From: Gemmatimonadota bacterium
Lineage (GTDB): Bacteria; Gemmatimonadota; Gemmatimonadetes; Gemmatimonadales; Gemmatimonadaceae
NCBI GenBank assembly: GCA_028287235.1
Contig: JAQBQB010000002.1
Span: forward strand, 62,001-126,000
Length of the DNA stretch: 64,000 nt
Reading direction: 5' to 3'
Part shown: positions 1 to 7,870 of the stretch, piece after piece
Position numbering within the stretch: the first letter of the stretch is position 1
How the letters are laid out: the number at the start of each line of letters is the position of its first letter
Position numbers and translations under genes: made by a program
The notes under the pieces: model-generated
The model's database searches: none
What the model was told of the DNA's origin: nothing
Seen by the model: only the letters and a program-made list of their open reading frames with translations

Positions 1-2107
1 TCAGAAAGCCGGCGAACCCGGCGCACCCGACGCGCGCTTCGACTGGCGGAAGATCGCCTACAACGCCCTGGCGTCGCGCGCGCTCGACGACGCCGAAGAG
101 CTCACCAACAAGAATCGGACGACCGTTCCGCGCGAGCACGTCGTGCTCTACCAGTTCTCGGCGCGCGGCCACGAGGTGGCGCAAGTCATCCTCGGCTCGC
201 TGGTCGATCACCGGCACGACGGCGCGAGCGCGTACTATCGCTCGCGCCCCCTGCTGCTCGCCCTCGGCCTCACCCTCGAGGATGCGTTTGGCAGCCCGCT
301 CGGCCGCGCCGGCGGGTTCAGCGACGGTCGCGACATCGGAGTCGTCTGCAACCTCCCGAATCGCGACGGACCGGTCGTGTTGCCGATGTCGGGTGACGTC
401 GGCTCCCAGTACACGCCGCTCGCGGGCTGGTCGCAATCGATCCAGTACCACCGTGACGTCCTAGGCGACGACTCGTGGCGCGGCGCCATGGGCGTCGTAC
501 TCGGCGGCGAAGCGTCGGTTGCGACCAACGGCTTCTGGTCGGCGCTCACGATGGCGACGACTTTGTCGCTCCCGATGTTGTTCTACATCGAAGACAACGG
601 GCTCGGCATCTCCGTGCGCAGCGACATGCAGACGCCGGGCGGCGACATCGCGGAGAACCTCGCGTCGTTCAAGAATCTGCTGATTCGCAACGGCGACGGG
701 ACGAATCCCGGCGAGGCCGCGGCGCTGCTCGCCGAGTGCGCGGACTACGTGCGTGCCGGAAAGGGGCCGGCGCTGGTGCGCCTGACCGTTCCGCGACTCT
801 GCAGCCACTCCGGTCCCGACAACCAGCGCGGCTATCGCACGGAAGCGGAGATCGCGTCCGACTCCGCGCGCGATCCGCTCCCGCGGCTCCGCGCGCACCT
901 CGTGCCGTCGATGATGTCCGAGGCCGAGTGGACCGAGCTCGAGGCGACGGTCGCACGCGACATTCAAGCCGCGCTCGACGCCGCGCGCGCGCGGCCCACG
1001 CCGAACCCCGCGACAGTCGCTCGCTGGATCTACGCCGACGATTCTGCCGGTTCGCCGGAAGCCCTCGGCGGACTGTCGCGCGACGAACGTGCCGCACTCG
1101 CGGGCAGCGAGACGCCCGCCGAGACGGGCGACGTCGTGCGCTTCGCGGAAGCCGTGCGGCGCACGCTGCGCCACGAGCTCGCGGTGAATCCAAAGGTCGT
1201 GGTGTTCGGCGAAGACGTGGGACGCAAAGGCGGCGTGCACCTCGTGACCGAGGGATTGCAAAAGCAATTCGGCGACAAGCGCGTGTTCGACACGAGCTTG
1301 TCGGAGGAAGGCATCATCGGCCGCGCAGTCGGGCTGGCGATCTCGGGCCTCGTGCCTGTCGCGGAAATTCAATTTCGAAAGTACGCCGACCCGGCCACCG
1401 AGCAGCTGAACAACACCGGCACCATGCGCTGGCGAACGGCCAACCGTTTCGCGGCGCCAATCGTCGTGCGCATGCCCGGCGGATTCGGCAAGGACGTAGG
1501 CGACCCGTGGCACAGCCTCAGCGACGAGGTGCGCTTCGCCCACGCCTATGGCTGGCAGGTGGCGATGCCCTCGAACGCCGCGGACGCGGTCGGTCTCCTG
1601 CGCACGGCGATGCGCAGTCCCAATCCGTCGATCTTTTTCGAGCACCGCTCGCTGCTCATGACGAGCGACGGCAGCGCGCGCTATCCGGGTGACGACTACG
1701 TCGTGCCCTTCGGCAAAGCGTCCGTCGTACGCGAGGGCACCGGCGTCACACTGGTGACGTGGGGCGCACTCGTCCATCGATGTGTGGAAGCGGCGGACCG
1801 CTTGGGAGAGCGCGTGGTGGAAGTGATCGACCTGCGGTCAATCGCCCCATGGGATCGGGGGCGTGTGCTGGCGTCCGTCGAAAAGACGGGACACTGCGTG
1901 ATCGTTCATGAGGACAATCTCACGGCGGGGTTCGGCGCCGAGATCGCGGCGACTCTCGCGAAAGAGGCGTTCTGGTATCTCGACGCACCGATCGACCGGA
2001 TCGCCGTGGCGGACGTTCCGATGCCGTATCATCCCGTGTTGTTGGATGCGGTGCTTCCAAGTGTAGACCAGATCGCGCAACGACTCGAGCAGACGCTCCG
2101 TAGCTAG
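1..2107 (+). CDS. 2-oxoacid (branched-chain) dehydrogenase E1, fused alpha and beta subunits, 5' partial
   Basis: The frame is open from base 2, so the gene begins upstream of the window; the GTG at 143 is an internal Val. The first part is an E1-alpha thiamine-diphosphate domain (SARGHEVAQ, then GEASVATNGF followed by YIEDNGLGIS as the TPP/Mg site). From about base 1130 it is a complete E1-beta domain (VVVFGEDVGRKGG, DTSLSEEGIIG, VRMPGG and a transketolase C-terminal half). The enzyme decarboxylates a 2-oxoacid and passes the acyl group to a lipoyl E2; the fused architecture and sequence style suit branched-chain oxoacids, but substrate cannot be fixed. A terminator follows at 2165. No E2 or E3 gene lies in the window. 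Confidence 0.85.
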   Translation, partial: QKAGEPGAPDARFDWRKIAYNALASRALDDAEELTNKNRTTVPREHVVLYQFSARGHEVAQVILGSLVDHRHDGASAYYRSRPLLLALGLTLEDAFGSPLGRAGGFSDGRDIGVVCNLPNRDGPVVLPMSGDVGSQYTPLAGWSQSIQYHRDVLGDDSWRGAMGVVLGGEASVATNGFWSALTMATTLSLPMLFYIEDNGLGISVRSDMQTPGGDIAENLASFKNLLIRNGDGTNPGEAAALLAECADYVRAGKGPALVRLTVPRLCSHSGPDNQRGYRTEAEIASDSARDPLPRLRAHLVPSMMSEAEWTELEATVARDIQAALDAARARPTPNPATVARWIYADDSAGSPEALGGLSRDERAALAGSETPAETGDVVRFAEAVRRTLRHELAVNPKVVVFGEDVGRKGGVHLVTEGLQKQFGDKRVFDTSLSEEGIIGRAVGLAISGLVPVAEIQFRKYADPATEQLNNTGTMRWRTANRFAAPIVVRMPGGFGKDVGDPWHSLSDEVRFAHAYGWQVAMPSNAADAVGLLRTAMRSPNPSIFFEHRSLLMTSDGSARYPGDDYVVPFGKASVVREGTGVTLVTWGALVHRCVEAADRLGERVVEVIDLRSIAPWDRGRVLASVEKTGHCVIVHEDNLTAGFGAEIAATLAKEAFWYLDAPIDRIAVADVPMPYHPVLLDAVLPSVDQIAQRLEQTLRS

Positions 2108-2164
2108 CACCAGTTCTCCTCGGAAGAAGACGACGACGGTTACATCATTCACGTCGGTGGGATG

Positions 2165-2194
2165 CGCCGGACGCTTTGCGTTCGGCGTTTTTTT
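2165..2194 (+). terminator. Rho-independent terminator of the E1 gene
   Basis: A 10-bp stem (CGCCGGACGC, loop TTT, GCGTTCGGCG with one G-T pair) is followed by seven T residues at 2188-2194. It lies 58 bases after the E1 stop and separates that gene from the AsnC-type regulator. Confidence 0.8.
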
Positions 2195-2238
2195 GTCTCC
2201 GCTCACCTACGAAACTGCTGTGCTCCGCTGCGATTAGT

Positions 2239-2250
2239 TTACTATCGTAA
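2239..2250. promoter_or_regulatory. possible operator upstream of the AsnC-type regulator
   Basis: TTACTATCGTAA forms TTAC-N4-GTAA in an AT-rich patch about 42 bases before the chosen GTG start. Lrp/AsnC genes are usually autoregulated, so this may be the site, but the arms are only 4 bp. Confidence 0.25.
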
Positions 2251-2291
2251 GTCTTATGCGTCAATAGCCGTGTTTGCTAAGGAAGAATACA

Positions 2292-2744
2292 GTGGATGAT
2301 TTGGATTATAAGGCGCTCAACCTGCTGATGGAGCGCGGGCGGGCGCCGTGGACCGAAGTCGGCGAGCTGCTGGAGCTGTCCGCTCCCGCCGCGGCGGAGC
2401 GCGTGCGCAAGCTCGAGGAGCACTCGGTGATCGTGGGCTATCGCGCAATTGCCAGCGCCGAGGCGCTCGGCTATCCCCTCCTCGCGTTCGTGCGCGTCAC
2501 GCTCGGCAACCGCACCCACCGCGAGGTGTTTCTCAAGGGGATCGTGAAGCACCAGCAGGTGATCGAGTGCCACCACATCGCAGGTGACGACGAGTACCTA
2601 TTGAAGGTGCGCTGCCGCAGCACGAGCGATCTCGAGCACTTTCTGACCGTGGTGCTCAAGGACCGGCTCGGCGTATCGCGCGCGCGGACGACGATCGCGT
2701 TGACGACCGTGAAGGAGACGACGGCGTTGCCGGCGAGGCCGTGA
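2292..2744 (+). CDS. Lrp/AsnC family transcriptional regulator
   Basis: The 150-residue product has the family layout: an N-terminal winged helix-turn-helix (LNLLMERGRAPWTEVGELLE, then SAPAAAERVRKLEE) and a C-terminal RAM ligand-binding domain (FVRVTLGNRTHREVFLKGI to the end). GTG 2292 is preferred to the TTG at 2274 because AAGGAAG at 2279-2285 sits at correct distance only for the GTG. It lies between the E1 gene and the paa operon, so control of branched-chain or aromatic acid catabolism by an amino or organic acid is a reasonable inference. A hairpin follows 25 bases after the stop. Confidence 0.85.
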   Translation: MDDLDYKALNLLMERGRAPWTEVGELLELSAPAAAERVRKLEEHSVIVGYRAIASAEALGYPLLAFVRVTLGNRTHREVFLKGIVKHQQVIECHHIAGDDEYLLKVRCRSTSDLEHFLTVVLKDRLGVSRARTTIALTTVKETTALPARP

Positions 2745-2769
2745 GAGACCGGGGAGCCCCAAACGACAA

Positions 2770-2804
2770 ACCCCTCGGGAGCAGCATGCCGCTACCCGAG
2801 GGGT
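2770..2804. terminator. hairpin after the AsnC-type regulator
   Basis: Perfect 10-bp arms ACCCCTCGGG (2770-2779) and CCCGAGGGGT (2795-2804) enclose a 15-base loop, 26 bases after the stop codon. There is no clear T tract, so it may act as a 3' stabiliser or a Rho-assisted terminator. Confidence 0.55.
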
Positions 2805-3136
2805 CCATCTTCGCTGGCGGGATTCAATCAGTCGGTTCGACACCACGGCATGCGTGGTCCGATTGACTTCCCTTTGTCCGACTCGTATCGGTCCGAATCG
2901 GTGCTCTGGAATTCTACAAAGCTACAGTCGTGGCCAGTGACCTCACGACCGGTGAGCCGACGTCGAACCGCCGTCTCACATTGCTCCGCCGCCGTCGCGC
3001 CGAAGACTCTCCAGTCGCGGGATAGACCGTATCCGCGATTGGAGGAACACAATGCCACTGCGCGCGAAGCCCGTCAATCGAGAAAATACACCGAATGGTG
3101 TAACCTGCGCTGGCAGTTGCTCGGCAGCGCTGGCCA
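2805..3136. other. intergenic stretch without a convincing long gene
   Basis: This 330-base stretch lies between the regulator hairpin and the large palindrome. It contains short inverted repeats around 2825-2870 (TCAATC...GATTGA flanking ACCACGGCATGCGTGGT) and one short reading frame with a good ribosome-binding site starting at 3052. Longer frames such as one from 2850 lack a ribosome-binding site and protein-like composition. Confidence 0.5.
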
Positions 3137-3189
3137 CTAGGTCGGGACGATCGCCGGGGGCTCGCGGATCACGCGGAAATTGCCGCTGA
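3052..3189 (+). CDS. possible 45-residue peptide, speculative
   Basis: An ATG at 3052 is preceded by GGAGG at 3041-3045 with six bases spacing, one of the best Shine-Dalgarno sites in the window. The frame encodes 45 residues, basic, with a C-x3-C pair (TCAGSC, residues 18-23), and runs into the palindromic element, ending at 3189. No family is recognised. It may be a small peptide, a leader peptide, or chance. Confidence 0.2.
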   Translation: MPLRAKPVNRENTPNGVTCAGSCSAALATRSGRSPGARGSRGNCR

Positions 3190-3423
3190 TCAGAACCGAT
3201 CTCTCCATGCACAGCGAGAGCTCCACGCGCAACGAGCCCGGACGAATCTTTCTTTGGAACAGACGCTCGGGACGCCACGAGTAGCATCCCGAGCGTCTGT
3301 TCCCCAAGAGAGCGTTCGTCCGGGCTCGTTGCGGTCGGATCCATAACTCCACACGGAGCGATCCGTCGTAATTCGCGGCAGTTTCCGCGTCATCCGCGAA
3401 CCCCGGCAATCGTCCCGACCTAG
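3137..3423. repeat. 287-bp near-palindromic (foldback) element
   Basis: The ends are the inverted repeat CTAGGTCGGGACGAT (3137-3151 and 3409-3423). Inside are perfect 19-bp arms (3228-3246 and 3315-3333) and perfect 17-bp arms (3256-3272 and 3287-3303) round a 14-base loop; all arm pairs share one centre near 3280. Roughly 45 bp after each end are nearly identical, while the middle of each arm has diverged. It separates the AsnC-type gene from the end of the paa operon 27 bases away, so transcripts of paa reading through would fold into a very long hairpin. It may be a MITE-like element or a decayed inverted duplication. Confidence 0.8.
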
Positions 3424-3449
3424 CGGCTAGTCGAAGCGCGCCGACCTGA

Positions 3450-3950
3450 TCAGTGTGCCTTGAACTCTTCGAACGGCTGCCGACACGCATTGCATACCCA
3501 GATCGACTTGCACGCCGTCGTTCCGAACACGCTCTTCTGCTCGGTCTCGCGTGACTGACAATACGGGCAGCGTACCGACGCGGCTCGGCGCAGGAGCGGC
3601 ACGAGCTCGTCTTCGCTCGCGGGCCGCGGCGGGGCGATGCCATACGCTTCGAGCTTCGCGCGCGCATCAGCGTCGATCCAGTCGGTGGTCCAGGCCGGCG
3701 AATAGGTGGTGCGAATCTCGACGGGACCGAGGCCCTGCGCTTCGATCGCACGGCGTACTTCGGTCTCGATCTCGCGCATCGCCGGGCACCCCGAATAGGT
3801 CGGAGTGATCGTCACCACGACACCTTCGTCGCTCGCAACCGCGTCGCGGATGATCCCGAGCTCGACCACGCTCAGCACCGGCACCTCCGGATCCATGACG
3901 GTGTCGAGGATCTGGAGGAGCTCGTCCCGCGACGCGAGCGCGCGCTTCAC
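3450..3950 (-). CDS. paaD: phenylacetyl-CoA epoxidase subunit PaaD
   Basis: PaaD belongs to the MIP18/DUF59 family and is needed for maturation of the diiron PaaABCE epoxidase, probably in Fe or Fe-S delivery. The 166-residue product has the N-terminal domain (DPEVPVLSVVELGIIRDAV, then PTYSGCPAMREIE) and a C-terminal zinc-ribbon-like part with two CxxC pairs (CPYC, CNAC). The start is the second of two adjacent GTG codons because it makes a 4-base GTGA overlap with the paaC stop. Last gene of paaABCD; the palindrome lies just downstream. Confidence 0.9.
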   Translation of the reverse strand: MKRALASRDELLQILDTVMDPEVPVLSVVELGIIRDAVASDEGVVVTITPTYSGCPAMREIETEVRRAIEAQGLGPVEIRTTYSPAWTTDWIDADARAKLEAYGIAPPRPASEDELVPLLRRAASVRCPYCQSRETEQKSVFGTTACKSIWVCNACRQPFEEFKAH

Positions 3951-4711
3951 CACGTTGCGCCCGGATGCGACCGCGCCACGATCTGCATCTCGGACAGCAT
4001 GTGGCCGAGGTGCTCGGTGTGCCGCCCGTCGCGACCGCCGCGCTGCATGTAGCTCACCGGCGGAACGGTCAGCGTCGCCCGGCGGAGAATCTCCTCGACC
4101 TGCGCGTGCCAGGGCTCGGCGAGTGTGCTCGCGTCCACGCCCAGACCGGCCGACGCGACCTCTTGCTCGACCGCGTCGGTCAGGAACAGCTCGCCCGTGT
4201 ATCGCCACAGCTCGTCTACCGCTGCCTGCGCGCGCGCGTGGCTCTCTTCCGTCCCGTCGCCCAGCGTCACGACCCACTGCGCGCTATGGCGCACGTGATA
4301 CTTCGCTTCCTTGACGGCCTTGGCCGCGATCCCGGCGAGCTCCGCGTTCGAGCTGCGCTGGAGCGCCTGCATCTGCAGCAGCGAGAACACGCTAAAGAAG
4401 AACTGCCGCACGATCGTGAATCCGAAGTCCCCCTTCGGCAGCTCGGCGATGAGCGCGTTGCGATACTCCGTCGAGTCGCGAAAGTATGCCAACGCATCCT
4501 CGTTCCGGCCCGCACTTTCCGTTTCACCGGCAAGCTTGAGCAACAGCGTCGCCTCGCCGACCAAGTCGAGTGCGACGTTCGCGAGCGCGATGTCCTCCTC
4601 GAGGATTGGCCCGTGCCCGCACCACTCCGACAGCCGGTGGCCAAGGACGAGCCGATCGTCGCCGAGACGGAGGAGATACGAGACGAATCCCGGTTGAGCG
4701 GAGATGGGCAT
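3947..4711 (-). CDS. paaC: phenylacetyl-CoA epoxidase structural subunit PaaC
   Basis: PaaC is the ferritin-like but catalytically inactive partner of PaaA in the ring-1,2-epoxidase. The 254-residue product has the expected all-helical pattern with LSEWCGHGPILEEDIALANV, the segment FGFTIVRQFFFSVF and the characteristic EAKYHVRH. It is followed by paaD with a 4-base overlap and preceded by a 125-base gap after paaB that holds no recognisable gene. Length is normal for the family. Confidence 0.92.
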   Translation of the reverse strand: MPISAQPGFVSYLLRLGDDRLVLGHRLSEWCGHGPILEEDIALANVALDLVGEATLLLKLAGETESAGRNEDALAYFRDSTEYRNALIAELPKGDFGFTIVRQFFFSVFSLLQMQALQRSSNAELAGIAAKAVKEAKYHVRHSAQWVVTLGDGTEESHARAQAAVDELWRYTGELFLTDAVEQEVASAGLGVDASTLAEPWHAQVEEILRRATLTVPPVSYMQRGGRDGRHTEHLGHMLSEMQIVARSHPGATW

Positions 4712-4836
4712 GGCTAATAGCGTGTTACTGATGGCTGGCGCTGCTGCTCCCTGCTCACCGGGATGAGGAGACTGGATCCTCGTTCCAGAGAGCGGAGCGC
4801 TAAAGTGTGTGTGAAACAGCGATCGCGATTAGGCAC

Positions 4837-5172
4837 CTAGAACACCCTCACGCCGCGCGGCACTTTATAGAACTGTGGATGTCTGTACGGCTTGTCGTTC
4901 CCCGGATCGAAGAACGGCCCCATGTCGTCGGGCGTCGACGCGGTGATCGACGCGCTCGGCACCACCCAAATGCTCACGGCCTCGCCGCGGCGGGCGTAGA
5001 CGTCGCGCGCGTTCTGCAGCGCCTGCTCGGCGCTCACGGCGTGGACGCTGCCGGCGTGCTCGTGCGCCTCGCCCTTGGGCGGCTGGAGGAATACCTCCCA
5101 GAGTGGCCACTGTGAGTCGGCCGGCGATGTGGCGTCGGTACCGTTCGTCGGTGATGTAGGCTGATCGGGCAT
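4837..5172 (-). CDS. paaB: phenylacetyl-CoA epoxidase subunit PaaB
   Basis: PaaB is the small bridging subunit that holds PaaAC heterodimers together. The 111-residue product carries the family signatures WEVFLQPPKGEAHEHAGSVH near residues 25-44 and ALQNARDVYARRGEAVSIWV, and ends with HPQFYKVPRGVRVF. The first 20 residues are a Ser/Thr/Pro-rich extension with no counterpart in most homologues. It sits between paaA (51 bases upstream) and paaC. Confidence 0.92.
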   Translation of the reverse strand: MPDQPTSPTNGTDATSPADSQWPLWEVFLQPPKGEAHEHAGSVHAVSAEQALQNARDVYARRGEAVSIWVVPSASITASTPDDMGPFFDPGNDKPYRHPQFYKVPRGVRVF

Positions 5173-5223
5173 AGTCGTGAAGACGGCGGCCCCGGGAGGC
5201 CGCCGCGAGTCAGGAGTAGAGGT

Positions 5224-6210
5224 TCAGGCGGCTTCGGTCGCCGACCGTTGTTGCTTGGCCGCGTACGCCGCGGCAGCGACGCGCACCCATTCGCCGGCGG
5301 CGTGCGCATCGCGTCGCGCGGCGAGCCGCTCGCGATTGCACGGACCGTCGCCCTTCACCACGCGCCAGAACTCGTCCCAGTCGATCGGGCCGAAGTCCCA
5401 GTTCTCCGTCTGCTCGTTGTACTGGAGCGCCGGATCGGGGAGCGTGAGGTTGATCGCGGTGGCCTGCGCGACGGTGAGGTTGACGAAGCGTTGGCGCAGC
5501 TCGTCGTTTCCCTTCTTTTTCACGCCCCAGCGCACGAGCTCTTCACTGTTCGACGACTCCGCGTCGTGCGGTCCGAACATCATGAGCGACGGCCACCACC
5601 AGCGGTTCACGGCATCCTGCGCCATCGCGCGCTGCTCGGGCGTGCCGTTGGCCAGCGTCGCCATGATCTCGTAGCCCTGGCGCTTGTGGAAATTCTCTTC
5701 CTTGCAAATGCGCACCATGGCGCGCGCGTACGGACCGTACGACGCCTTGGCGAGCATGGTCTGATTCACGATCGCCGCGCCGTCCACGAACCAGCCGATG
5801 CAGCCGATGTCGGCCCACGTGAGCGTGGGATAGTTGAAGATGCTCGAGTACTTCGCCTTGCCATCGAGCAACTGCTGGACGAGCTCCTGGCGATCGGTGC
5901 CGAGCGTCTCGGTGCCGCAGTAGATGTACAGGCCATGGCCGGCCTCGTCCTGCACCTTGGCGATCAGCGCCATCTTCCGGCGGAGGTTCGGCGCGCGAGT
6001 GATCCAGTTGCCTTCGGGGAGCATGCCCACGATCTCGGAGTGCGCGTGCTGCGACATCATCCGGGTGAGCTGCTTCCGGTAGCGCTCCGGCATCCAGTCC
6101 TTCGGCTCGATGCTCTCGCCGCGCGCGATGCGTGCCTCGAACTCCGCGACCCGGGCCGGATCGTCGGGGGTCGCGCTGGGCTGAACGGCAGAAGGTTCGT
6201 TGACCATCAT
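5224..6210 (-). CDS. paaA: phenylacetyl-CoA epoxidase catalytic subunit PaaA
   Basis: PaaA holds the diiron site that epoxidises the ring of phenylacetyl-CoA. The 328-residue product has both E-x2-H type ligand helices ([11 protein letters not shown] and [12 protein letters not shown]) and conserved core segments such as [20 protein letters not shown] and [23 protein letters not shown] 6210 (or the adjacent ATG 6207) is chosen because GGAG lies 5 to 8 bases upstream; a longer frame to 6249 lacks support. It is the first gene of the paaABCD operon. paaE, the reductase, is not in the window. Confidence 0.93.
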   Translation of the reverse strand: MMVNEPSAVQPSATPDDPARVAEFEARIARGESIEPKDWMPERYRKQLTRMMSQHAHSEIVGMLPEGNWITRAPNLRRKMALIAKVQDEAGHGLYIYCGTETLGTDRQELVQQLLDGKAKYSSIFNYPTLTWADIGCIGWFVDGAAIVNQTMLAKASYGPYARAMVRICKEENFHKRQGYEIMATLANGTPEQRAMAQDAVNRWWWPSLMMFGPHDAESSNSEELVRWGVKKKGNDELRQRFVNLTVAQATAINLTLPDPALQYNEQTENWDFGPIDWDEFWRVVKGDGPCNRERLAARRDAHAAGEWVRVAAAAYAAKQQRSATEAA

Positions 6211-6345
6211 CTCGACTCCGGGTCCGCGGGCTGACACTCGGCGGCACATCGTGCGCGCTCGAGTGTTGAAATCTAGTGCCGGAACGACCTCGGCGGATAG
6301 ATTCAGCGGTCATCACTTCCTCCGCATCACACGGGACAGGTCGCA

Positions 6346-7080
6346 ATGCGTTCTCGTCTGTTCGCCAGCTCGCTCCTCGCCCTCGCGGCAATGCTCGTCG
6401 TCACGCCCGCGATTGGCGCGCAAAGCGGCGACCCGTACGCCGACGGCCTGACCGCCGGCGACTACCTGCGCATCAGCGGCGGCATGATCTCGCCGGTCCA
6501 TCCGCAGGGAAGTCTCAAGGATTGGGACCGCGGCAAGACGCTCGCGCTCGCGTGGGAGGGATGGCAGTCCGGCTCCGGTGGCGTCGGACGGCTCGGCTTC
6601 GGCGTCACCGCCGACTACAGTCGGCTTCCGCTGAACCAAGCGCAGTTCATCTCGGAGTTCGCGCCGGCCTCGGGAGGAACGACGACGTCGGCGACCGCGT
6701 CGAGCGCGACGGCATTCTCGATCGGCACGAACTTGCGCCTCCGCATCCCGTCGCCGCTGATCATGCCGAGCATCGAGTTCGGCTTCGGCTACCTGGACTT
6801 CAACCCGACCACGGTGCACTACGTCGCCACGACCGGAAGCGGCGACGTCACGCAGCGCCATCGCCGCGGTGCAGCGCTCTCGTTCGGCGCGGGTCTCGAC
6901 AAACAGGTCGTCAACAAGTTCGCGGTGTTTGGCGAGGCGGTGTACACGTACGGCTTCACCAGCCTGGGCTACGGCTTCGCGACACCAGGCGGCACGTGCG
7001 CGACCAACGGATGCGACGTGCTGAAGAACACCACCTTGGGCGTGATTCGCGGCGGTTTGCGCGTGCAGATGGGGCGTTGA
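6346..7080 (+). CDS. exported beta-barrel-like protein, unknown
   Basis: The 244-residue product begins with a clear signal peptide (MRSRLFASSLLALAAMLVV, cleavage after AIGA). The rest alternates aromatic and small residues in strand-like segments (LGFGVTADYSRLPL, LRLRIPSPLIMPSIEFGFGY, KFAVFGEAVYTYGFTSLGYG) as in small outer-membrane barrels, and it ends in a charged strand rather than the usual Phe. AGGT precedes the ATG. It is divergent from paaA and 10 bases from the hydratase gene. No specific family is recognised. Confidence 0.6.
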   Translation: MRSRLFASSLLALAAMLVVTPAIGAQSGDPYADGLTAGDYLRISGGMISPVHPQGSLKDWDRGKTLALAWEGWQSGSGGVGRLGFGVTADYSRLPLNQAQFISEFAPASGGTTTSATASSATAFSIGTNLRLRIPSPLIMPSIEFGFGYLDFNPTTVHYVATTGSGDVTQRHRRGAALSFGAGLDKQVVNKFAVFGEAVYTYGFTSLGYGFATPGGTCATNGCDVLKNTTLGVIRGGLRVQMGR

Positions 7081-7090
7081 GCGTAGCCCG

Positions 7091-7870
7091 ATGACCGCAC
7101 ACACACCTCTCGCCGACTCCGGCACCGTTTCGTCATTCGTCGCCGGCGGAATCGCCGACGTTTCCTTCGGGCACCCGAAAAGCAATTCCCTTCCCGCCTC
7201 AGTGCTGAGCGCACTTGCCGAGCAGATCTCGGCGCTCGGCGCGCGCAACGACGTTCGCGTGGTGGTGCTTCGAAGCTACGGCACCGGCGCGTTTTGCGCC
7301 GGCGCATCGTTCGACGAGCTCGCGGCCATTCGCGACGCGGCAGCGGGAAAGGAGTTCTTCATGGGATTCGCCCGCGTCATTCTCGCCATGACGCGCTGCC
7401 CCAAGCCGATCATCACGCGCGTGCACGGCAAGGTCGTGGGCGGCGGCGTGGGCGTCGTCGCCGCGTCGGACTACGCGATGGCGACCGACAAGGCGGCCCT
7501 GCGATTGAGCGAGCTCGCCGTGGGCATCGGACCATTTGTCGTGGGCCCGGTGATCGAGCACAAGATCGGCGCGGGCGCGTTCGGGCCCATGGCGATCGAT
7601 GCCGACTGGCGCGATGCGGCATGGGGTGAGCGCCACGGGTTGTATGCGAGGATGTTCGACACCATCGATGCACTCGATGCGGCGATCGGCGTCTTCGCGC
7701 GCAAGCTCGCCGACGCGAATCCGGACGCCGTGGCGCGCATCAAGGCAATTACGTGGGCCGGCCGCGACAACTGGCCGCGGCTCCTCGAGGAGCGCGCGGC
7801 GATGAGCGGCACGCTCGTGCTGTCGGACTACACGCGGAACGCGATCGCGGGATTTGGCGGGCGGTCGTAG
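7091..7870 (+). CDS. enoyl-CoA hydratase/isomerase (crotonase) family protein
   Basis: The 259-residue product is a crotonase-fold enzyme: FGHPKSNSLPASVLSAL near residue 28, the oxyanion-hole segment GAFCAGASFDEL, a second one HGKVVGGGVGVVAASDYAMA, and RLSELAVGIGPFVVGP with the position of a catalytic Glu. It would hydrate or isomerise an acyl-CoA, plausibly from branched-chain or phenylacetate catabolism given the neighbours; substrate is not shown. Its stop abuts the convergent dehydrogenase gene with no spacer at all. Confidence 0.8.
   Translation: MTAHTPLADSGTVSSFVAGGIADVSFGHPKSNSLPASVLSALAEQISALGARNDVRVVVLRSYGTGAFCAGASFDELAAIRDAAAGKEFFMGFARVILAMTRCPKPIITRVHGKVVGGGVGVVAASDYAMATDKAALRLSELAVGIGPFVVGPVIEHKIGAGAFGPMAIDADWRDAAWGERHGLYARMFDTIDALDAAIGVFARKLADANPDAVARIKAITWAGRDNWPRLLEERAAMSGTLVLSDYTRNAIAGFGGRS

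Noticed and set aside
461-1777. 438-residue open frame on the minus strand
   Set aside because: It is antisense to the E1 dehydrogenase gene and lacks recognisable domains.
2815-2870. tRNA-like GGTTCGA motif near 2838
   Set aside because: No acceptor, D or anticodon stems can be drawn around it; it is a chance T-loop-like string inside small inverted repeats.
2850-3140. 96-residue plus-strand frame between the AsnC gene and the palindrome
   Set aside because: No ribosome-binding site, no domain, and composition unlike neighbouring proteins.
3137-3751. 204-residue minus-strand frame through the palindrome and paaD
   Set aside because: It overlaps paaD in another frame, and its C-terminal part only translates the inverted repeat; no protein signature.
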